Origin: Streptomyces sp. WM4235
Lineage (GTDB): Bacteria; Actinomycetota; Actinomycetes; Streptomycetales; Streptomycetaceae
Reading direction: 5' to 3'
Assembly: GCF_001279725.1 (NCBI RefSeq)
Contig: NZ_LGDE01000035.1
Span: 62,001-126,000, forward strand
Length of the DNA: 64,000 nt
The stretch's first letter is position 1; every line of letters begins with the position of its first letter. The notes beneath the pieces are model-generated. The model did no database searches. It had not been told where the DNA came from and saw only the letters and a list, made by a program, of their open reading frames with translations. Both the position numbers and the translations under genes were made by a program. This document shows positions 25,506-35,770 of the stretch, one piece after another.

Positions 25506-26897
25506 TCAGTTGCCGACGACGCTCACTTCGCCGATCCCCAGCGCCCGCACGGGCTCCGCGATCTGCGACGCGTCGCCCACGAGGATCGTGACCAGCCGGT
25601 CCACGGGGAAGGCGTTGACCACGGCCGAAGTCGCCTCCACCGTTCCCGTCGCGGCGAGTTGGGCGTACAACCGGGCCTGGTAGTCGTCCGGCAGCTCCTG
25701 CTCCACCTGATCGGCGAGGGTGCCCGCGACGGAGGCTGCCGTCTCGAACTTCAGCGGGGCCACGCCCACCAAGTTCTGTACCGCCACGTCCCGTTCGGCG
25801 TCGGTCAGACCGCCCTCCGCGAGGGTGCGCAGCACCGTCCAGAGGTCCTCCAGCGCCGGGCCGGTGTTCGGGGTGTCCACCGAGCCGCTGATGGCCAGCA
25901 TGGACGCGCCCTTGCCGTCGGCGGTGGAACGCAGCACCTGCCCGAAGGCGCGCACGCCGTACGTGTACCCCTTCTCCTCGCGCAGCACCTTGTCGAGGCG
26001 GGAGGTGAGGGTGCCGCCGAGGCAGTACGTGCCGAGCACCTGGGCCGCCCAGACGCGGTCGTGCCGGTCCGCGCCGATCCGGCCGATGAGGAGCTGCGTC
26101 TGAACCGCTCCGGGGCGGTCCACGATGACCACGCGGCCCGTGTCGTCGGCCGTCACCGGGGGCACCGGGCGCGGATCGGCGGAATTGCCGGTCCAGGCGC
26201 CCAGGGTGTCCGCCAGGATGGCGTCCAGGTCGATCCCGGTCAGGTCGCCCACGACCACCGCGGTGGCGGTCGCGGGGCGCACGTGAGCCTCGTAGAAGGC
26301 GCGTACGGCACCGGAGTCGATGCGGGCGACCGTCTCCTCGGTGCCCTGGCGGGGCCGGGAGATCCGCAGGTCGGCCGGGAACAGCTCCTTGGAGAGCTGC
26401 TTGGCGGCGCGGCGCTGCGGGTTGGCCGACTCGTGCGGGATCTCGTCGAGACGGTTGCGCACCAGCCGGTCGACCTCGCTGTCGGCGAAGGCCGGGGCGC
26501 GCAGCGCCTCGGCGAGCAGGCCGAGCGCCTTCGCCAGGCGGGAGGCGGGTACCTCCAGCGAGACCCGCAGGCCCGGGTGGTCGGCGTGCGCGTCGAGGGT
26601 CGCCCCGCAGCGCTCCAGCTCCGCCGCGAACTCCTCGGCGGAGTGCTTGTCGGTGCCCTCGGACAGGGCGCGGGCCATGATGGTGGCCACCCCGTCCAGG
26701 CCCTCGGGCTCCGCGTCGAGCGGCGCGGCGAGGTTGATCTCGACGGCGACGACCTGCTGCCCCGGACGGTGGCAGCGCAGCAGGGTCAGCCCGTTGGCGA
26801 GCGCACCGCGCTCGGGGGCCGGGAAGGCCCACGGCCTGGCCTCGCCGGCCTCCGGCCGCGGGTGGAGGGTCATCGTGACGGCTGCGGTGTCGCTCAC
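25506..26897 (-). CDS. M16-family peptidase subunit lacking the zinc motif
   Basis: A 463-aa protein whose GTG start (26897) overlaps the stop of the first M16 gene (GTGA), with GGAG upstream. It has the M16 fold throughout (LANGLTLLRCHRPGQQVVAVEINLAAP, ALSEGTDKHSAEEFAAELE, VVVGDLTGIDLDAILADTLG, EEKGYTYGVRAFGQ). The HxxEH site is absent; the equivalent stretch reads GLDGVATIMARAL. The C-terminal RLDKVLREEKGYTYGVRA matches the R/Y motif used for substrate binding by inactive partners. It should pair with the active subunit encoded just upstream. Confidence 0.9.
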   Translation of the reverse strand: MSDTAAVTMTLHPRPEAGEARPWAFPAPERGALANGLTLLRCHRPGQQVVAVEINLAAPLDAEPEGLDGVATIMARALSEGTDKHSAEEFAAELERCGATLDAHADHPGLRVSLEVPASRLAKALGLLAEALRAPAFADSEVDRLVRNRLDEIPHESANPQRRAAKQLSKELFPADLRISRPRQGTEETVARIDSGAVRAFYEAHVRPATATAVVVGDLTGIDLDAILADTLGAWTGNSADPRPVPPVTADDTGRVVIVDRPGAVQTQLLIGRIGADRHDRVWAAQVLGTYCLGGTLTSRLDKVLREEKGYTYGVRAFGQVLRSTADGKGASMLAISGSVDTPNTGPALEDLWTVLRTLAEGGLTDAERDVAVQNLVGVAPLKFETAASVAGTLADQVEQELPDDYQARLYAQLAATGTVEATSAVVNAFPVDRLVTILVGDASQIAEPVRALGIGEVSVVGN

Positions 26898-28243
26898 TGC
26901 TCCGCCCCTTCGTTCTCGTCGTTCTCGTCGGACTCGTCGGCCGCCAGGGGCTCGTACACGAGCACCGCGCGGTTGTCCGGGCGCAGTCGGGCGGCGGCCA
27001 CGGCCTGCACCTCCTCGGCGGTGACGTCCAGGACGCGGCCGACGGCGGTGAGGGCGAGCTGCGGGTCGCCGAACAGCACCGCGAAGCGGCACAGTTCGTC
27101 GGCGCGGCCGGCGACCGTGCTCAGCCGGTCCAGCCACTCCCGTTCCAGCTGGGCCTGGGCGCGTTCCATCTCCTCGGCGGTGGGGCCCTCGGCGGCGAAC
27201 CGCGCGAGTTCCTCGTCCACGGCCGCCTCGATGGCGGGCACCTCGACCCCGCTGGAGGTCTTGACGTCCAGCCAGCCGAGCGACGGAGCGCCCGCCAGGC
27301 GCAGCATGCCGAATCCGGCGGCCACGGCGCTCTGGTCGCGGCGGACCAGGCGGTTGTGCAGCCGTGAGGACTCGCCGCCGCCGAGGACGGTCAGCGCCAC
27401 GTCGGCGGCGTCGCACTCGCGGGTGCCGTCGTGCGGCAGTCGGTAGGCGGCCATCAACGCGCGGGCCGGGACCTCCTCGACGATCTCCTCGCGCAGCTGG
27501 CCGCCCATGACCTCGGGCAGCGAGCCGTCGCGCGGCGGCTGCTTGCCGTCGTGCGAGGGGATGGAGCCGAAGTACTTCTCGACCCAGGCGAGCGCCTGCT
27601 CGGGGTCGATGTCACCGACGACCGAGAGCACCGCGTTGTTGGGCGCGTAGTACGTGCGGAAGAAGTGGCGCGCGTCCTCCAGGGAGGCGGCGTCCAGGTC
27701 GGCCATGGAGCCGATCGGGGTGTGGTGGTACGGGTGTCCCTCGGGGTACGCGAGGGCGGTGAGCCGCTCGAAGGCGGTGCCGTACGGCACGTTGTCGTAC
27801 CGCTGGCGGCGCTCGTTCTTGACGACGTCGCGCTGGTTCTCCATGGACTCGTCGTCCAGGGCGGTCAGCAGCGAGCCCATCCGGTCCGCCTCCAGCCAGA
27901 GGGCGAGCTCCAGCTGGTGGGCCGGCATCGTCTCGAAGTAGTTGGTGCGCTCGAAACTGGTGGTGCCGTTCAGCGAACCGCCGGCGCCCTGGACGAGCTC
28001 GAAGTGCCCGTTGCCGGGTACGCTCGCGGACCCCTGGAACATCAGGTGCTCGAAGAGGTGAGCCAGACCGGTCCGGCCCTTGACTTCGTGGCGCGAGCCG
28101 ACGTCGTACCAGAGGCAGACCGCGGCGACCGGGGTCAGGTGATCCTCGGAGAGCACCACGCGCAGGCCGTTGGCCAGCCGGTGCTCGGTCGCTGTCAGGC
28201 CGCCGGAGCCGGCCTGGGCTGTGGCCGTGTGACCCATGGGCAT
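26894..28243 (-). CDS. M16-family zinc metallopeptidase, active subunit
   Basis: A 449-aa protein with ATG at 28243 (GAAGGGACCAC upstream); a second ATG 6 bp in is possible. The zinc-binding motif HLFEH (about 62-66, in GRTGLAHLFEHLMFQGS) and the downstream glutamate in ENQRDVVKNERRQRYDN are present. The rest follows the pitrilysin/processing-peptidase pattern (YYAPNNAVLSVVGDIDPEQALAWVEKYFG). No signal peptide, so probably cytosolic. The acidic tail (ADESDENDENEGAEQ) precedes a GTGA overlap with the inactive subunit. Substrate unknown. Confidence 0.92.
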   Translation of the reverse strand: MPMGHTATAQAGSGGLTATEHRLANGLRVVLSEDHLTPVAAVCLWYDVGSRHEVKGRTGLAHLFEHLMFQGSASVPGNGHFELVQGAGGSLNGTTSFERTNYFETMPAHQLELALWLEADRMGSLLTALDDESMENQRDVVKNERRQRYDNVPYGTAFERLTALAYPEGHPYHHTPIGSMADLDAASLEDARHFFRTYYAPNNAVLSVVGDIDPEQALAWVEKYFGSIPSHDGKQPPRDGSLPEVMGGQLREEIVEEVPARALMAAYRLPHDGTRECDAADVALTVLGGGESSRLHNRLVRRDQSAVAAGFGMLRLAGAPSLGWLDVKTSSGVEVPAIEAAVDEELARFAAEGPTAEEMERAQAQLEREWLDRLSTVAGRADELCRFAVLFGDPQLALTAVGRVLDVTAEEVQAVAAARLRPDNRAVLVYEPLAADESDENDENEGAEQ

Positions 28244-28485
28244 GTGGTCCCTTCGATCGCGATGCAGAGATTTCTGTCAGACCTGCCACTGTATGCAAGC
28301 GCGTCGACCACCGGAGAAGTTCCCGGGTTCACTCCTGGGTCGGAGTCGGCGTTGTCGGTGCCTCGGGCCACAATGGTCCGCGTCACCACTGTCCGGAAGG
28401 CCGACCCAGCCTTGCGGTCACAGCCCGTCAGTCCCCGTCAGACCCCGAGTACACCCCCCTTTCATGGTTAAGGAGCCGCGCAGCG

Positions 28486-30942
28486 ATGGCCCGCCGCAGC
28501 ACGAAGACCCCGCCGCCGGAGGATTTCGAGGAGAAGATCCTCGACATCGACGTCGTCGACGAAATGCAGGGCTCCTTCCTCGAGTACGCGTACTCGGTGA
28601 TCTACTCCCGCGCCCTGCCCGACGCCCGTGACGGCATGAAGCCGGTGCACCGGCGCATCGTCTACCAGATGAACGAGATGGGCCTGCGCCCCGACCGCGG
28701 CTACGTGAAGTGCGCGCGCGTCGTCGGCGAGGTGATGGGCAAGCTCCACCCCCACGGTGACGCGTCGATCTACGACGCCCTGGTGCGCATGGCCCAACCC
28801 TTCTCGATGCGGCTGCCGCTGGTCGACGGCCACGGCAACTTCGGTTCGCTCGGCAACGACGACCCGCCGGCCGCGATGCGTTACACCGAGTCGAAGATGG
28901 CCGACGCCGCGTCGCTGATGACGGACGGCATCGACGAGAACACCGTCGACTTCGCCGCGAACTACGACGGCCAGGAGCGCGAGCCGGTCGTCCTGCCGGC
29001 CGCGTACCCGAACCTGCTGGTCAACGGCGCCTCCGGGATCGCCGTCGGCATGGCCACCAACATGGCCCCGCACAACCTCGGCGAGGTCATCGCGGCCGCA
29101 CGTCACCTGATCCGGTACCCGGAGGCGGACCTGGAGGCGCTGATGCGCTTCGTACCGGGTCCCGACCTGCCGACCGGCGGGCGCATCGTGGGGCTCGCCG
29201 GCATCAAGGACGCCTACGAGAACGGTCGAGGCACCTTCAAGATCCGTGCGACCGTGGCCGTGGAGGACGTGACCCCGCGCCGCAAGGGCCTGGTCGTCAC
29301 CGAACTGCCCTTCACGGTCGGACCCGAGAAGGTCATCGCGAAGATCAAGGACCTGGTCGGTTCCAAGAAGCTCCAGGGCATCGCGGACGTCAAGGACCTC
29401 ACCGACCGCTCGCACGGCCTGCGCCTGGTCATCGAGATCAAGAACGGCTTCCACCCGGAGGCCGTCCTGGAGCAGCTCTACAAGCTGACGCCGATGGAGG
29501 AGTCCTTCGGCATCAACAACGTCGCACTGGTCGACGGCCAGCCGCTCACCCTGGGCCTCAAGGAGCTGCTGGAGGTCTACCTCGACCACCGCTTCGAGGT
29601 CGTCCGGCGGCGCAGCGAGTTCCGGCGGGGCAAGCGGCGCGATCGACTGCACCTGGTCGAGGGCCTCCTCGTGGCGCTCCTCGACATCGACGAGGTCATC
29701 CGCCTCATCCGGGACAGCGACAACTCGGCGCAGGCGAAGGAACGCCTGATCGAGCGCTTCTCCCTCAGCGAGATCCAGACCCAGTACATCCTGGACACCC
29801 CGCTGCGCCGGCTCACCCGCTTCGACCGGATCGAGCTGGAGTCCGAGCGTGACCGGCTGGCCGGCGAGATCGACGAGCTGACCGGGATCCTGGACTCCGA
29901 CAACGAGCTCCGCAAGCTCGTCTCCTCGGAACTGGCGGCGGTGGCGAAGAAGTTCGGCACCGAGCGCCGGACGGTCCTGCTGGAGTCGGCGGGCACGGCC
30001 ATCACGGCGGTTCCGCTGGAGGTCGCGGACGACCCGTGCCGGGTCCTGCTCTCGTCCACGGGTCTGGTGGCCCGTACGGCGAACGCCGAGCCGCTGCCCG
30101 AGGAGGAGGACGGGGCCCGTGCGAAGCACGACCTGATCATCTCGCAGGTGGCCGCGACCGCCCGCGCCGACGTCGGTGTCGTCACCTCGTACGGTCGCCT
30201 GCTGAGGCTGTCGGTGATCGACCTGCCCCAGTTGCCCGACACCCACTCCGCTCCGAACCTGGCCGGAGGCGCGCCCGTCTCGGAGTTCCTGACCGGGCTG
30301 GAGGCGGACGAGACGGTGGTCTGCCTGCTCTCGCTGGACGAGTCCTCCCAGGGCCTGGCCCTGGGCACCGAGCAGGGCGTGGTCAAGCGGGTCGTGCCGG
30401 ACTATCCGGCGAACAAGGACGAGCTGGAGGTCATCACCCTCAAGGAGGGCGACCGGATCGTCGGAGCGGTCGAGTTGCGCACGGGCGAGGAGGACCTGGT
30501 CTTCATCACCGACGACGCCCAACTGCTGCGCTACCCGGCGGCCCAGGTGCGTCCGCAGGGCCGCCCCGCGGGCGGCATGGCGGGCATCAAGCTCGCCGAC
30601 AACGCCAAGGTGATCCACTTCTCGGCCGTGGACCCGGGCCGGGACGCCATGGTGTTCACGGTCGCGGGCTCGCACGGCACCCTGGACGACTCGCTGCTGT
30701 CGGCGAAGCTGACCCCCTTCGACCAGTACCCGCGCAAGGGACGCGCCACCGGCGGCGTGCGCTGCCAACGGTTCCTGAAGGGCGAGGACGTGTTGGTGCT
30801 CGCGTGGGCCGGGGGCGCCCCGGTCCGGGCGTCCTCCAAGAACGGGGCGCCTGCGGCGCTGCCGGCCGTCGACCCGCGCCGTGACGGGTCGGGGACGGCG
30901 TTGCCCGCTCCCGTCGGGGCACTGGCGGGCGGCGCGCTGTAG
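28486..30942 (+). CDS. parC: DNA topoisomerase IV subunit A
   Basis: An 818-aa protein from ATG 28486 with AAGGAG upstream. It forms the breakage-reunion subunit that decatenates daughter chromosomes together with ParE (encoded at 41958-44078). [36 protein letters not shown] and the catalytic tyrosine in AAMRYTES (Y133) are present. The C-terminal domain has beta-pinwheel repeats (for example [14 protein letters not shown]). The gyrase-box spacing and chromosomal place identify it as the second GyrA-type protein (ParC) rather than GyrA. The residue equivalent to E. coli GyrA Ser83 is Ala93. It is divergent from the M16 operon across 242 bp. Confidence 0.93.
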   Translation: MARRSTKTPPPEDFEEKILDIDVVDEMQGSFLEYAYSVIYSRALPDARDGMKPVHRRIVYQMNEMGLRPDRGYVKCARVVGEVMGKLHPHGDASIYDALVRMAQPFSMRLPLVDGHGNFGSLGNDDPPAAMRYTESKMADAASLMTDGIDENTVDFAANYDGQEREPVVLPAAYPNLLVNGASGIAVGMATNMAPHNLGEVIAAARHLIRYPEADLEALMRFVPGPDLPTGGRIVGLAGIKDAYENGRGTFKIRATVAVEDVTPRRKGLVVTELPFTVGPEKVIAKIKDLVGSKKLQGIADVKDLTDRSHGLRLVIEIKNGFHPEAVLEQLYKLTPMEESFGINNVALVDGQPLTLGLKELLEVYLDHRFEVVRRRSEFRRGKRRDRLHLVEGLLVALLDIDEVIRLIRDSDNSAQAKERLIERFSLSEIQTQYILDTPLRRLTRFDRIELESERDRLAGEIDELTGILDSDNELRKLVSSELAAVAKKFGTERRTVLLESAGTAITAVPLEVADDPCRVLLSSTGLVARTANAEPLPEEEDGARAKHDLIISQVAATARADVGVVTSYGRLLRLSVIDLPQLPDTHSAPNLAGGAPVSEFLTGLEADETVVCLLSLDESSQGLALGTEQGVVKRVVPDYPANKDELEVITLKEGDRIVGAVELRTGEEDLVFITDDAQLLRYPAAQVRPQGRPAGGMAGIKLADNAKVIHFSAVDPGRDAMVFTVAGSHGTLDDSLLSAKLTPFDQYPRKGRATGGVRCQRFLKGEDVLVLAWAGGAPVRASSKNGAPAALPAVDPRRDGSGTALPAPVGALAGGAL

Positions 30943-31015
30943 CGGGACGCGCTGTGCGGGGATGCCCTGTGGGGCGACGCCTCGCGGCGTGCGGCGACTG
31001 ACGTGTCAGGGGCCG

Positions 31016-31061
31016 GGGCGTGCGGGGTGCGGGGTCTTCGGGCCGCGCACCCCGCACGCCC
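31016..31061 (+). terminator. parC terminator
   Basis: GGGCGTGCGGGGTGCG pairs with CGCACCCCGCACGCCC around a 14-nt loop, followed by an AT-rich stretch (ATTAGTGTTTTCTTG). It is 73 bp past the parC stop. Confidence 0.85.
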
Positions 31062-31109
31062 ATTAGTGTTTTCTTGATACATATCGGTGGGGGCGGGAGA
31101 GCGGATCTG

Positions 31110-33314
31110 ATGAGTCGTCGGTCGAGCGGGTTGATCGGGGTCTGGGCCGAGGCCCAGCGCCAACAGCAGCGGACTCAACTGATCCAGCAGCGCGAGGCCG
31201 AGCGCAGACAGCGCGCCCACGAACGGGACGTGGCCCGCGGGCAGCGGGAACAACAGGCCGCGTACAAACAGCACCGCGAGACCGAGGCCAGGCGCAGGAC
31301 CGAGCGCCTCGAAGCGGAAGTGGCCGCCCTCCAGGGATTGTTGGCGGCCGGCTGCCGGGCACCGGCTTTCCGCATGGCCGCCCTGGTCCGTTCCGAGCGG
31401 CTGGAGCCCTTCAACCCGGGCACGCTCGCCCACCCCGTGCCGATGCCACACCTCCAGCAGTTCCAGCAACAGGGCGGCGGTTGGGGAATCGGCTCAAGCC
31501 GACGGGCGCAGGCGGAGCGCGAGGCGCACGAGCAGTACACCCGGGCCTGGCAGGCGGCCCACGCGGCGGAGCAGCAGCGACAGCAGCAACTGGCCGCCTA
31601 CCGACGCCAGTACGACGAGTGGGCGGCCGGGCAGCTCGCCGACGTCCGGGCGCACAACAGCGGCCTCGCCGAGCTCGCCGACGCCCTGCGGGCCGGGGAC
31701 GCCGAGGCCGCCGTGGAGTACTTCTCGGCGGCGCTGTACTCCTCCACGGCGTGGCCCGAGGACCTGCCGAGGCAGGTGTCCGCCGCGTACGACCCGGCGG
31801 CCCGGCAGTTGGTGCTGGACTGGGAACTGCCTCGGTACGGGGTGATCCCCGAGGCCAAGTCGGTGCGCTACGTGCCGAGCACCGACCAGGACAAGGAGAC
31901 CGCCAGGCCGGCCACTCAGCGCCGGGCCGTGTACCGGGACCTGCTGGCGCAGTGTGTGTTGCTGGTGCTGCGCGAGCTGTACGCGGCGGACGAGTTCGGC
32001 GCGCTGGACTCGGTGGTGGTCAACGGTTTCGTGGACGACCACGATCCGGTGACCGGCCGGGAGGCGCAGATCGTCCTGGCCACCGTGCTCGCGGCGCGCT
32101 CCGACTTCACCGGGCTGCGCCTGGAGCAGGTCAGCGCGGTGGACTGCCTCGTCGACGGGCTGCGGGGGCAGCTGTCGACCCGGCCCGACCAACCGGCCGG
32201 CGTACGGGCGGGCCGCAGGCCGGGCGAGGTCGGCGCGGTCGTCAGCCATGGCGGACACGCGGGAGGCGGCGCGGAGGAGCCGGACCTCTTCACGATGGAC
32301 CCCATCGCTTTCGAGAACCTGGTCGCCGAACTGTTCCGGGCGATGGGCATGGAGGCGGTGACCACGCAGCGGTCCGGTGACGGCGGGGTCGACGTGGAGG
32401 CACTGGACCCGGCCCCGATCCGGGGCGGTCGGATCGTGGTGCAGGTCAAGCGCTACCGGAACACCGTCCCGCCGACGGCGGTGCGGGACCTGTACGGCAC
32501 GGTTCAGGACGCGGGGGCGAACAAGGGGGTGCTGGTCACCACCTCGTCCTTCGGACCCGGGTCGTACACCTTTGCCAACGGCAAGCCGCTGGAGTTGGTT
32601 CCCGGGGTGGAGCTGGTGGACCTGCTGCACCGGTACGGGCTCCGGGGGCGCCTCGGCGGAGCGGCGACCGGCGGGGCGGGGCGGGCGTCGGCGTCCGCCC
32701 CGGGTTCAACTTCGGCTTCGACTTCGGTTTCCTCGGCCTCGGCATCGGAGGCGGTCACGGTCGCCGTCGCGATGCCCGCTCCGGCGTCCGCCCCGGTGCC
32801 CGCGCAGCGTACGAGCACGGCCTCGGCGGGCGATCACAACATCCTCGGCATGGACTGGTCGGGCGGTGTCGCGCTGGACGTGTGCGCGCTCGTCTGCGAG
32901 GGCAACCGGGTGCTGAGCGAGGACCACTTCGTGTTCTTCAACAACCCCCGGACGCCGGACGGCTCGGTCCGCTCCCGCGAGCGGGCCGCCCCCGACAAGG
33001 CCGCGGTCGAGGTCGACTTCGACGGGCTGCCGCGCCAGGCCGACCGCCTGGTACTCGCCGCCGCCATCGACCCGGAGGTCAACCCCGACGCCGACCTGGC
33101 GGGCTTCACCGACGCCCGGATCCGCCTCCTCACTCCGGACGGCCGGGAGATCGACGAGTTGGAGGTCTCCGACGGCCGGGCGGGCGAGACCGCCCTGGTG
33201 CTCGGATCGTTCCGGCGCCGGCCGAACGGCGACTGGAAGTTCGTGATCGGCGGCAAGGGCTACCGGGGCGGTCTGGAGGACCTCCTGCGCGAGTACGGCA
33301 TCGAGGTCGCCTAG
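31110..33314 (+). CDS. Mrr-type restriction endonuclease fused to a TerD stress domain
   Basis: A 734-aa protein from ATG 31110 (GGGAGAGCGGATCTG upstream). Residues 1-200 are Gln/Arg/Glu-rich coiled coil. A middle region (about 205-380) has no name. An Mrr_cat nuclease domain (about 395-515) carries [15 protein letters not shown], the catalytic Asp of GDGGVDVEA (D428) and the QxK motif VVQVKRY (Q445, K447). After an Ala/Ser linker a full TerD domain occupies 577-734 ([48 protein letters not shown]), the family of calcium-binding tellurium-resistance proteins. Nuclease/Ter fusions are proposed defence or DNA-stress factors. Its target is unknown. Stop codons of this gene and the next overlap as CTAG. 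Confidence 0.88.
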   Translation: MSRRSSGLIGVWAEAQRQQQRTQLIQQREAERRQRAHERDVARGQREQQAAYKQHRETEARRRTERLEAEVAALQGLLAAGCRAPAFRMAALVRSERLEPFNPGTLAHPVPMPHLQQFQQQGGGWGIGSSRRAQAEREAHEQYTRAWQAAHAAEQQRQQQLAAYRRQYDEWAAGQLADVRAHNSGLAELADALRAGDAEAAVEYFSAALYSSTAWPEDLPRQVSAAYDPAARQLVLDWELPRYGVIPEAKSVRYVPSTDQDKETARPATQRRAVYRDLLAQCVLLVLRELYAADEFGALDSVVVNGFVDDHDPVTGREAQIVLATVLAARSDFTGLRLEQVSAVDCLVDGLRGQLSTRPDQPAGVRAGRRPGEVGAVVSHGGHAGGGAEEPDLFTMDPIAFENLVAELFRAMGMEAVTTQRSGDGGVDVEALDPAPIRGGRIVVQVKRYRNTVPPTAVRDLYGTVQDAGANKGVLVTTSSFGPGSYTFANGKPLELVPGVELVDLLHRYGLRGRLGGAATGGAGRASASAPGSTSASTSVSSASASEAVTVAVAMPAPASAPVPAQRTSTASAGDHNILGMDWSGGVALDVCALVCEGNRVLSEDHFVFFNNPRTPDGSVRSRERAAPDKAAVEVDFDGLPRQADRLVLAAAIDPEVNPDADLAGFTDARIRLLTPDGREIDELEVSDGRAGETALVLGSFRRRPNGDWKFVIGGKGYRGGLEDLLREYGIEVA

Positions 33315-34513
33315 CCGGCCCGGACCCCGGGCACGGTGTCGGGCTCCGGGTCGGGCTCCGGGTCGGCAGCGGGGTTCGGGGCGGGGTCCGGGTAGGGCTC
33401 TGGATCGGCAGCGGGGTCCGGGTCGGCAGCGGGGTCCGACCGCTCCTCTTGCGGGGGCCGGGCCACGTAGCGCAGGACGCCCCACATGCTCTCCGGGCCC
33501 GCGAGGTGCGGTCGCGGTTCGCGGCAGGCCTCCAGTTCGCGGAGCAGTGCGGGGCCGTCCGTGCCCGAGCCGATCAGGACGAGTCGGGTCACCCGTGGTT
33601 CGCCCCTCCCCCAGGGGCCGGGGGCGAAGCGGAGGAAACGGCCGACCGCGTGGACCTCGTAGCGCTCGTCGTGGCCGGGGACGCCGAAGTGGACGAAGCC
33701 CTTGATCCGGTAGAGCCCGGCCGGACGACGGTCGAGGAAGTCGATGAACCGGCGCGGGCTCAGGGCCTGCTCGGAGACGAACTCGACGCTCTCGTAGGCG
33801 GCGTGCGCATGCCCCGTGTGGTCGCCGTGTTCCCGTTCACCGTCTGCCGCCTCCGCCAGCAGGTCCTCGAAGGAGAGCTGGCCGCGCGTCCGCGCCCAGG
33901 GGCGCGCGTCGAACAGCAGCTCCGGGTCGATCCGACCGTGGTCCGCGCCGATCACGGGGGTACCGGGTGCGCAGAGGCCGGCCAGTTCGGCTTCGATGCG
34001 GGCGCGCTCGGCCGGATCCACCCGGTCGGTCTTGTTGAGCACCACCAGGTCGGCGACGCCGAGGTGGCGGTCGGTTTCCGGGTGCCGGGCCCGAGTGGCG
34101 TCGAACTCCGCCGCGTCGACGACCTCCACCATCCCGCCGTAGCGGATGGCCGGGTTCTCGCTCGCCATCAACATGCGGATCAGTTCCTGGGGCTCGGCCA
34201 GCCCACTCGCCTCGATGACGATGACGTCGATCCGGTGCACGGGGGCGGAGAGCTTCTCCAGGTACGCGTCCAACTCGCTGCCGTCGACGGCGCAGCACAG
34301 GCAGCCGCCGCCGAGCGAGACCATGGAGTCGCCGAGCTGCCCGGCCACCGACATGGCGTCGATCTCGATCGAGCCGAAGTCGTTGACCACCACCCCGATC
34401 CGGGTGCCGCCCCGGTTGGCGAGGAGGTGGTTGAGCAGGGTCGTCTTGCCGGATCCGAGGAATCCGGCGAGGACCACGACGGGGATGGTGGGGTGGGACT
34501 GCCTGCTGTTCAC
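33311..34513 (-). CDS. CobW/P47K-family GTPase (COG0523 metal chaperone type)
   Basis: A 400-aa protein; GTG 34513 is the first plausible start, with only a weak ribosome site. Walker [10 protein letters not shown] (17-25), the metal-binding GGGCLCC (C71, C73, C74) and the guanine-specificity motif LNKTD mark the COG0523 G3E GTPases, which deliver zinc or other metals to proteins. A short His-bearing stretch ([12 protein letters not shown]) follows the GTPase domain. The C-terminal CobW_C domain ends near residue 350 and a repetitive Asp/Pro/Ala/Glu tail (about 358-395) follows. It starts 35 bp after the citrate synthase stop on the same strand. Confidence 0.88.
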   Translation of the reverse strand: MNSRQSHPTIPVVVLAGFLGSGKTTLLNHLLANRGGTRIGVVVNDFGSIEIDAMSVAGQLGDSMVSLGGGCLCCAVDGSELDAYLEKLSAPVHRIDVIVIEASGLAEPQELIRMLMASENPAIRYGGMVEVVDAAEFDATRARHPETDRHLGVADLVVLNKTDRVDPAERARIEAELAGLCAPGTPVIGADHGRIDPELLFDARPWARTRGQLSFEDLLAEAADGEREHGDHTGHAHAAYESVEFVSEQALSPRRFIDFLDRRPAGLYRIKGFVHFGVPGHDERYEVHAVGRFLRFAPGPWGRGEPRVTRLVLIGSGTDGPALLRELEACREPRPHLAGPESMWGVLRYVARPPQEERSDPAADPDPAADPEPYPDPAPNPAADPEPDPEPDTVPGVRAG

Positions 34514-34548
34514 CCGGTCGATGGTAGCCGGCGTGGCACCGTGACGGC

Positions 34549-35700
34549 TCAGCCGAGCGTCGGGACCGGTTGGGGCGGGGTCGGCCCGGTGTAGCGGGCG
34601 GCCGGGCGGATGATCTTCGAGTCGGCGGCCTGTTCGAGGATGTTGGCGCTCCAGCCGACCACGCGGGCGGCGCAGAAGGTGGGGGTGAACATCTCGCGCG
34701 GCAGCCCGCACAGTTCCATGACCACGCCCGCGTAGAACTCCACGTTGGTGTGCAGCTCCCGACCCGGCTTGAGCTCGGCCAGGATCGCCTCCACCTGCTG
34801 TTCGACCTCGACGGCGAAGTCGACCAGCGGGCCGCCGAACCGGCGGGCGATGCCCCGCAGCATCCGCGAGCGCGGGTCCTCGGTGCGGTAGACCGGGTGC
34901 CCGAAGCCCATGATCCGTTCGCCGGCGAGCACCCGTTCGCGGATCCACGGCTGGATCCGGTCGGCCGTGCCGATGGCGTCGAGGGTGTCCAGGGCGCGGC
35001 TCGGAGCGCCTCCGTGCAGCGGCCCGGACAGGGCCCCGATCGCCCCGGTCAGGCAGGCCGCGACATCGGCACCGGTGGAGGCGATCACGCGGGCGGTGAA
35101 GGTCGAGGCGTTGAACCCGTGGTCGATGGTGGAGATCAGGTACTGCTCCACCGCTCGGACCTGGACCGGGTCGGGTTCGCGCCCGGTCAGCATGTGGAGG
35201 TAGTTGGCCGCGTACGGGAGGTCGTCGCGCGGTTCCACCGGCTCCAGCCCCTGTCCCAGCCGGTGCAGGGCGGTGAGCAGGGTGGGCACCGCGGCGCAGG
35301 CGGCGAGGGCGTCGGCGGCCCGGCGGGCGGGGTCGAGATCGTAGACCGGGCGGAAGCCGGCGGACGCGCCCAACAGCGAGAGCGCGGTACGGAGACCGGC
35401 GAGCGGCCCGGACAGGGCGGTGGCGCGGGCGAGGGCGGGCAGGGCGTCGCGCACCTCGACGGGGAGTCGGCGCAGGGGGGCGATCTCGGCGGCGAAGGCG
35501 TCGCGCTCGGCGAGGTCGACGGGCAGCGCGCCGCGGAACATCAGGTGCCACACGTCCTCGAAGGTGCGGCCCTCCGCGAGTTCGACGGCCGAGTACTGGC
35601 GGTAGTGGTAGAAGCCTTCTCGGCCTCGGACGTCACCGAGTGCGGTTTCGGTGACCACGACTCCCGCGAGACCGCGGGGTACTTCGACGGTGGTGTTCAT
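34549..35700 (-). CDS. Citrate synthase family protein
   Basis: A 383-aa protein from ATG 35700. Catalytic residues are in place: first His in [15 protein letters not shown], second His in [14 protein letters not shown], the Asp in LVDFAVEVE, and [14 protein letters not shown]. It condenses acetyl-CoA or propionyl-CoA with oxaloacetate; (methyl)citrate specificity cannot be told from sequence. There is no clear ribosome site before 35700, so it may be nearly leaderless. It is divergent from the HTH-citrate synthase fusion across a 70-bp AT-rich region with repeated boxes. The CobW GTPase gene follows. Confidence 0.9.
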   Translation of the reverse strand: MNTTVEVPRGLAGVVVTETALGDVRGREGFYHYRQYSAVELAEGRTFEDVWHLMFRGALPVDLAERDAFAAEIAPLRRLPVEVRDALPALARATALSGPLAGLRTALSLLGASAGFRPVYDLDPARRAADALAACAAVPTLLTALHRLGQGLEPVEPRDDLPYAANYLHMLTGREPDPVQVRAVEQYLISTIDHGFNASTFTARVIASTGADVAACLTGAIGALSGPLHGGAPSRALDTLDAIGTADRIQPWIRERVLAGERIMGFGHPVYRTEDPRSRMLRGIARRFGGPLVDFAVEVEQQVEAILAELKPGRELHTNVEFYAGVVMELCGLPREMFTPTFCAARVVGWSANILEQAADSKIIRPAARYTGPTPPQPVPTLG

Positions 35701-35701
35701 G

Positions 35702-35759
35702 GATTGACCATCGATGATGGATTGAATCCTTGTCAATATTGATTGAATCAATCTATGTA
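35702..35759. promoter_or_regulatory. Divergent promoter with repeated GATTGAATC boxes
   Basis: GATTGA occurs three times on the plus strand (35702, 35720, 35741). The last two extend to GATTGAATC, start 21 bp apart (two helical turns), and each is nearly palindromic (GGATTGAATCC; GATTGAATCAATC). TTGTCA (35730) and TATGTA (35754) at 18-bp spacing could be the plus-strand promoter; TTGACA reads on the other strand at the same place. The region is strikingly AT-rich for this genome. A likely operator for the adjacent HTH fusion protein. Confidence 0.6.
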
Positions 35760-35770
35760 GGGTGTGCGTC

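Noticed and set aside
28468..30768. 766-codon minus-strand open frame opposite parC
   Set aside because: Shadow of the parC codons; composition is His/Arg/Leu-rich without any fold signature.
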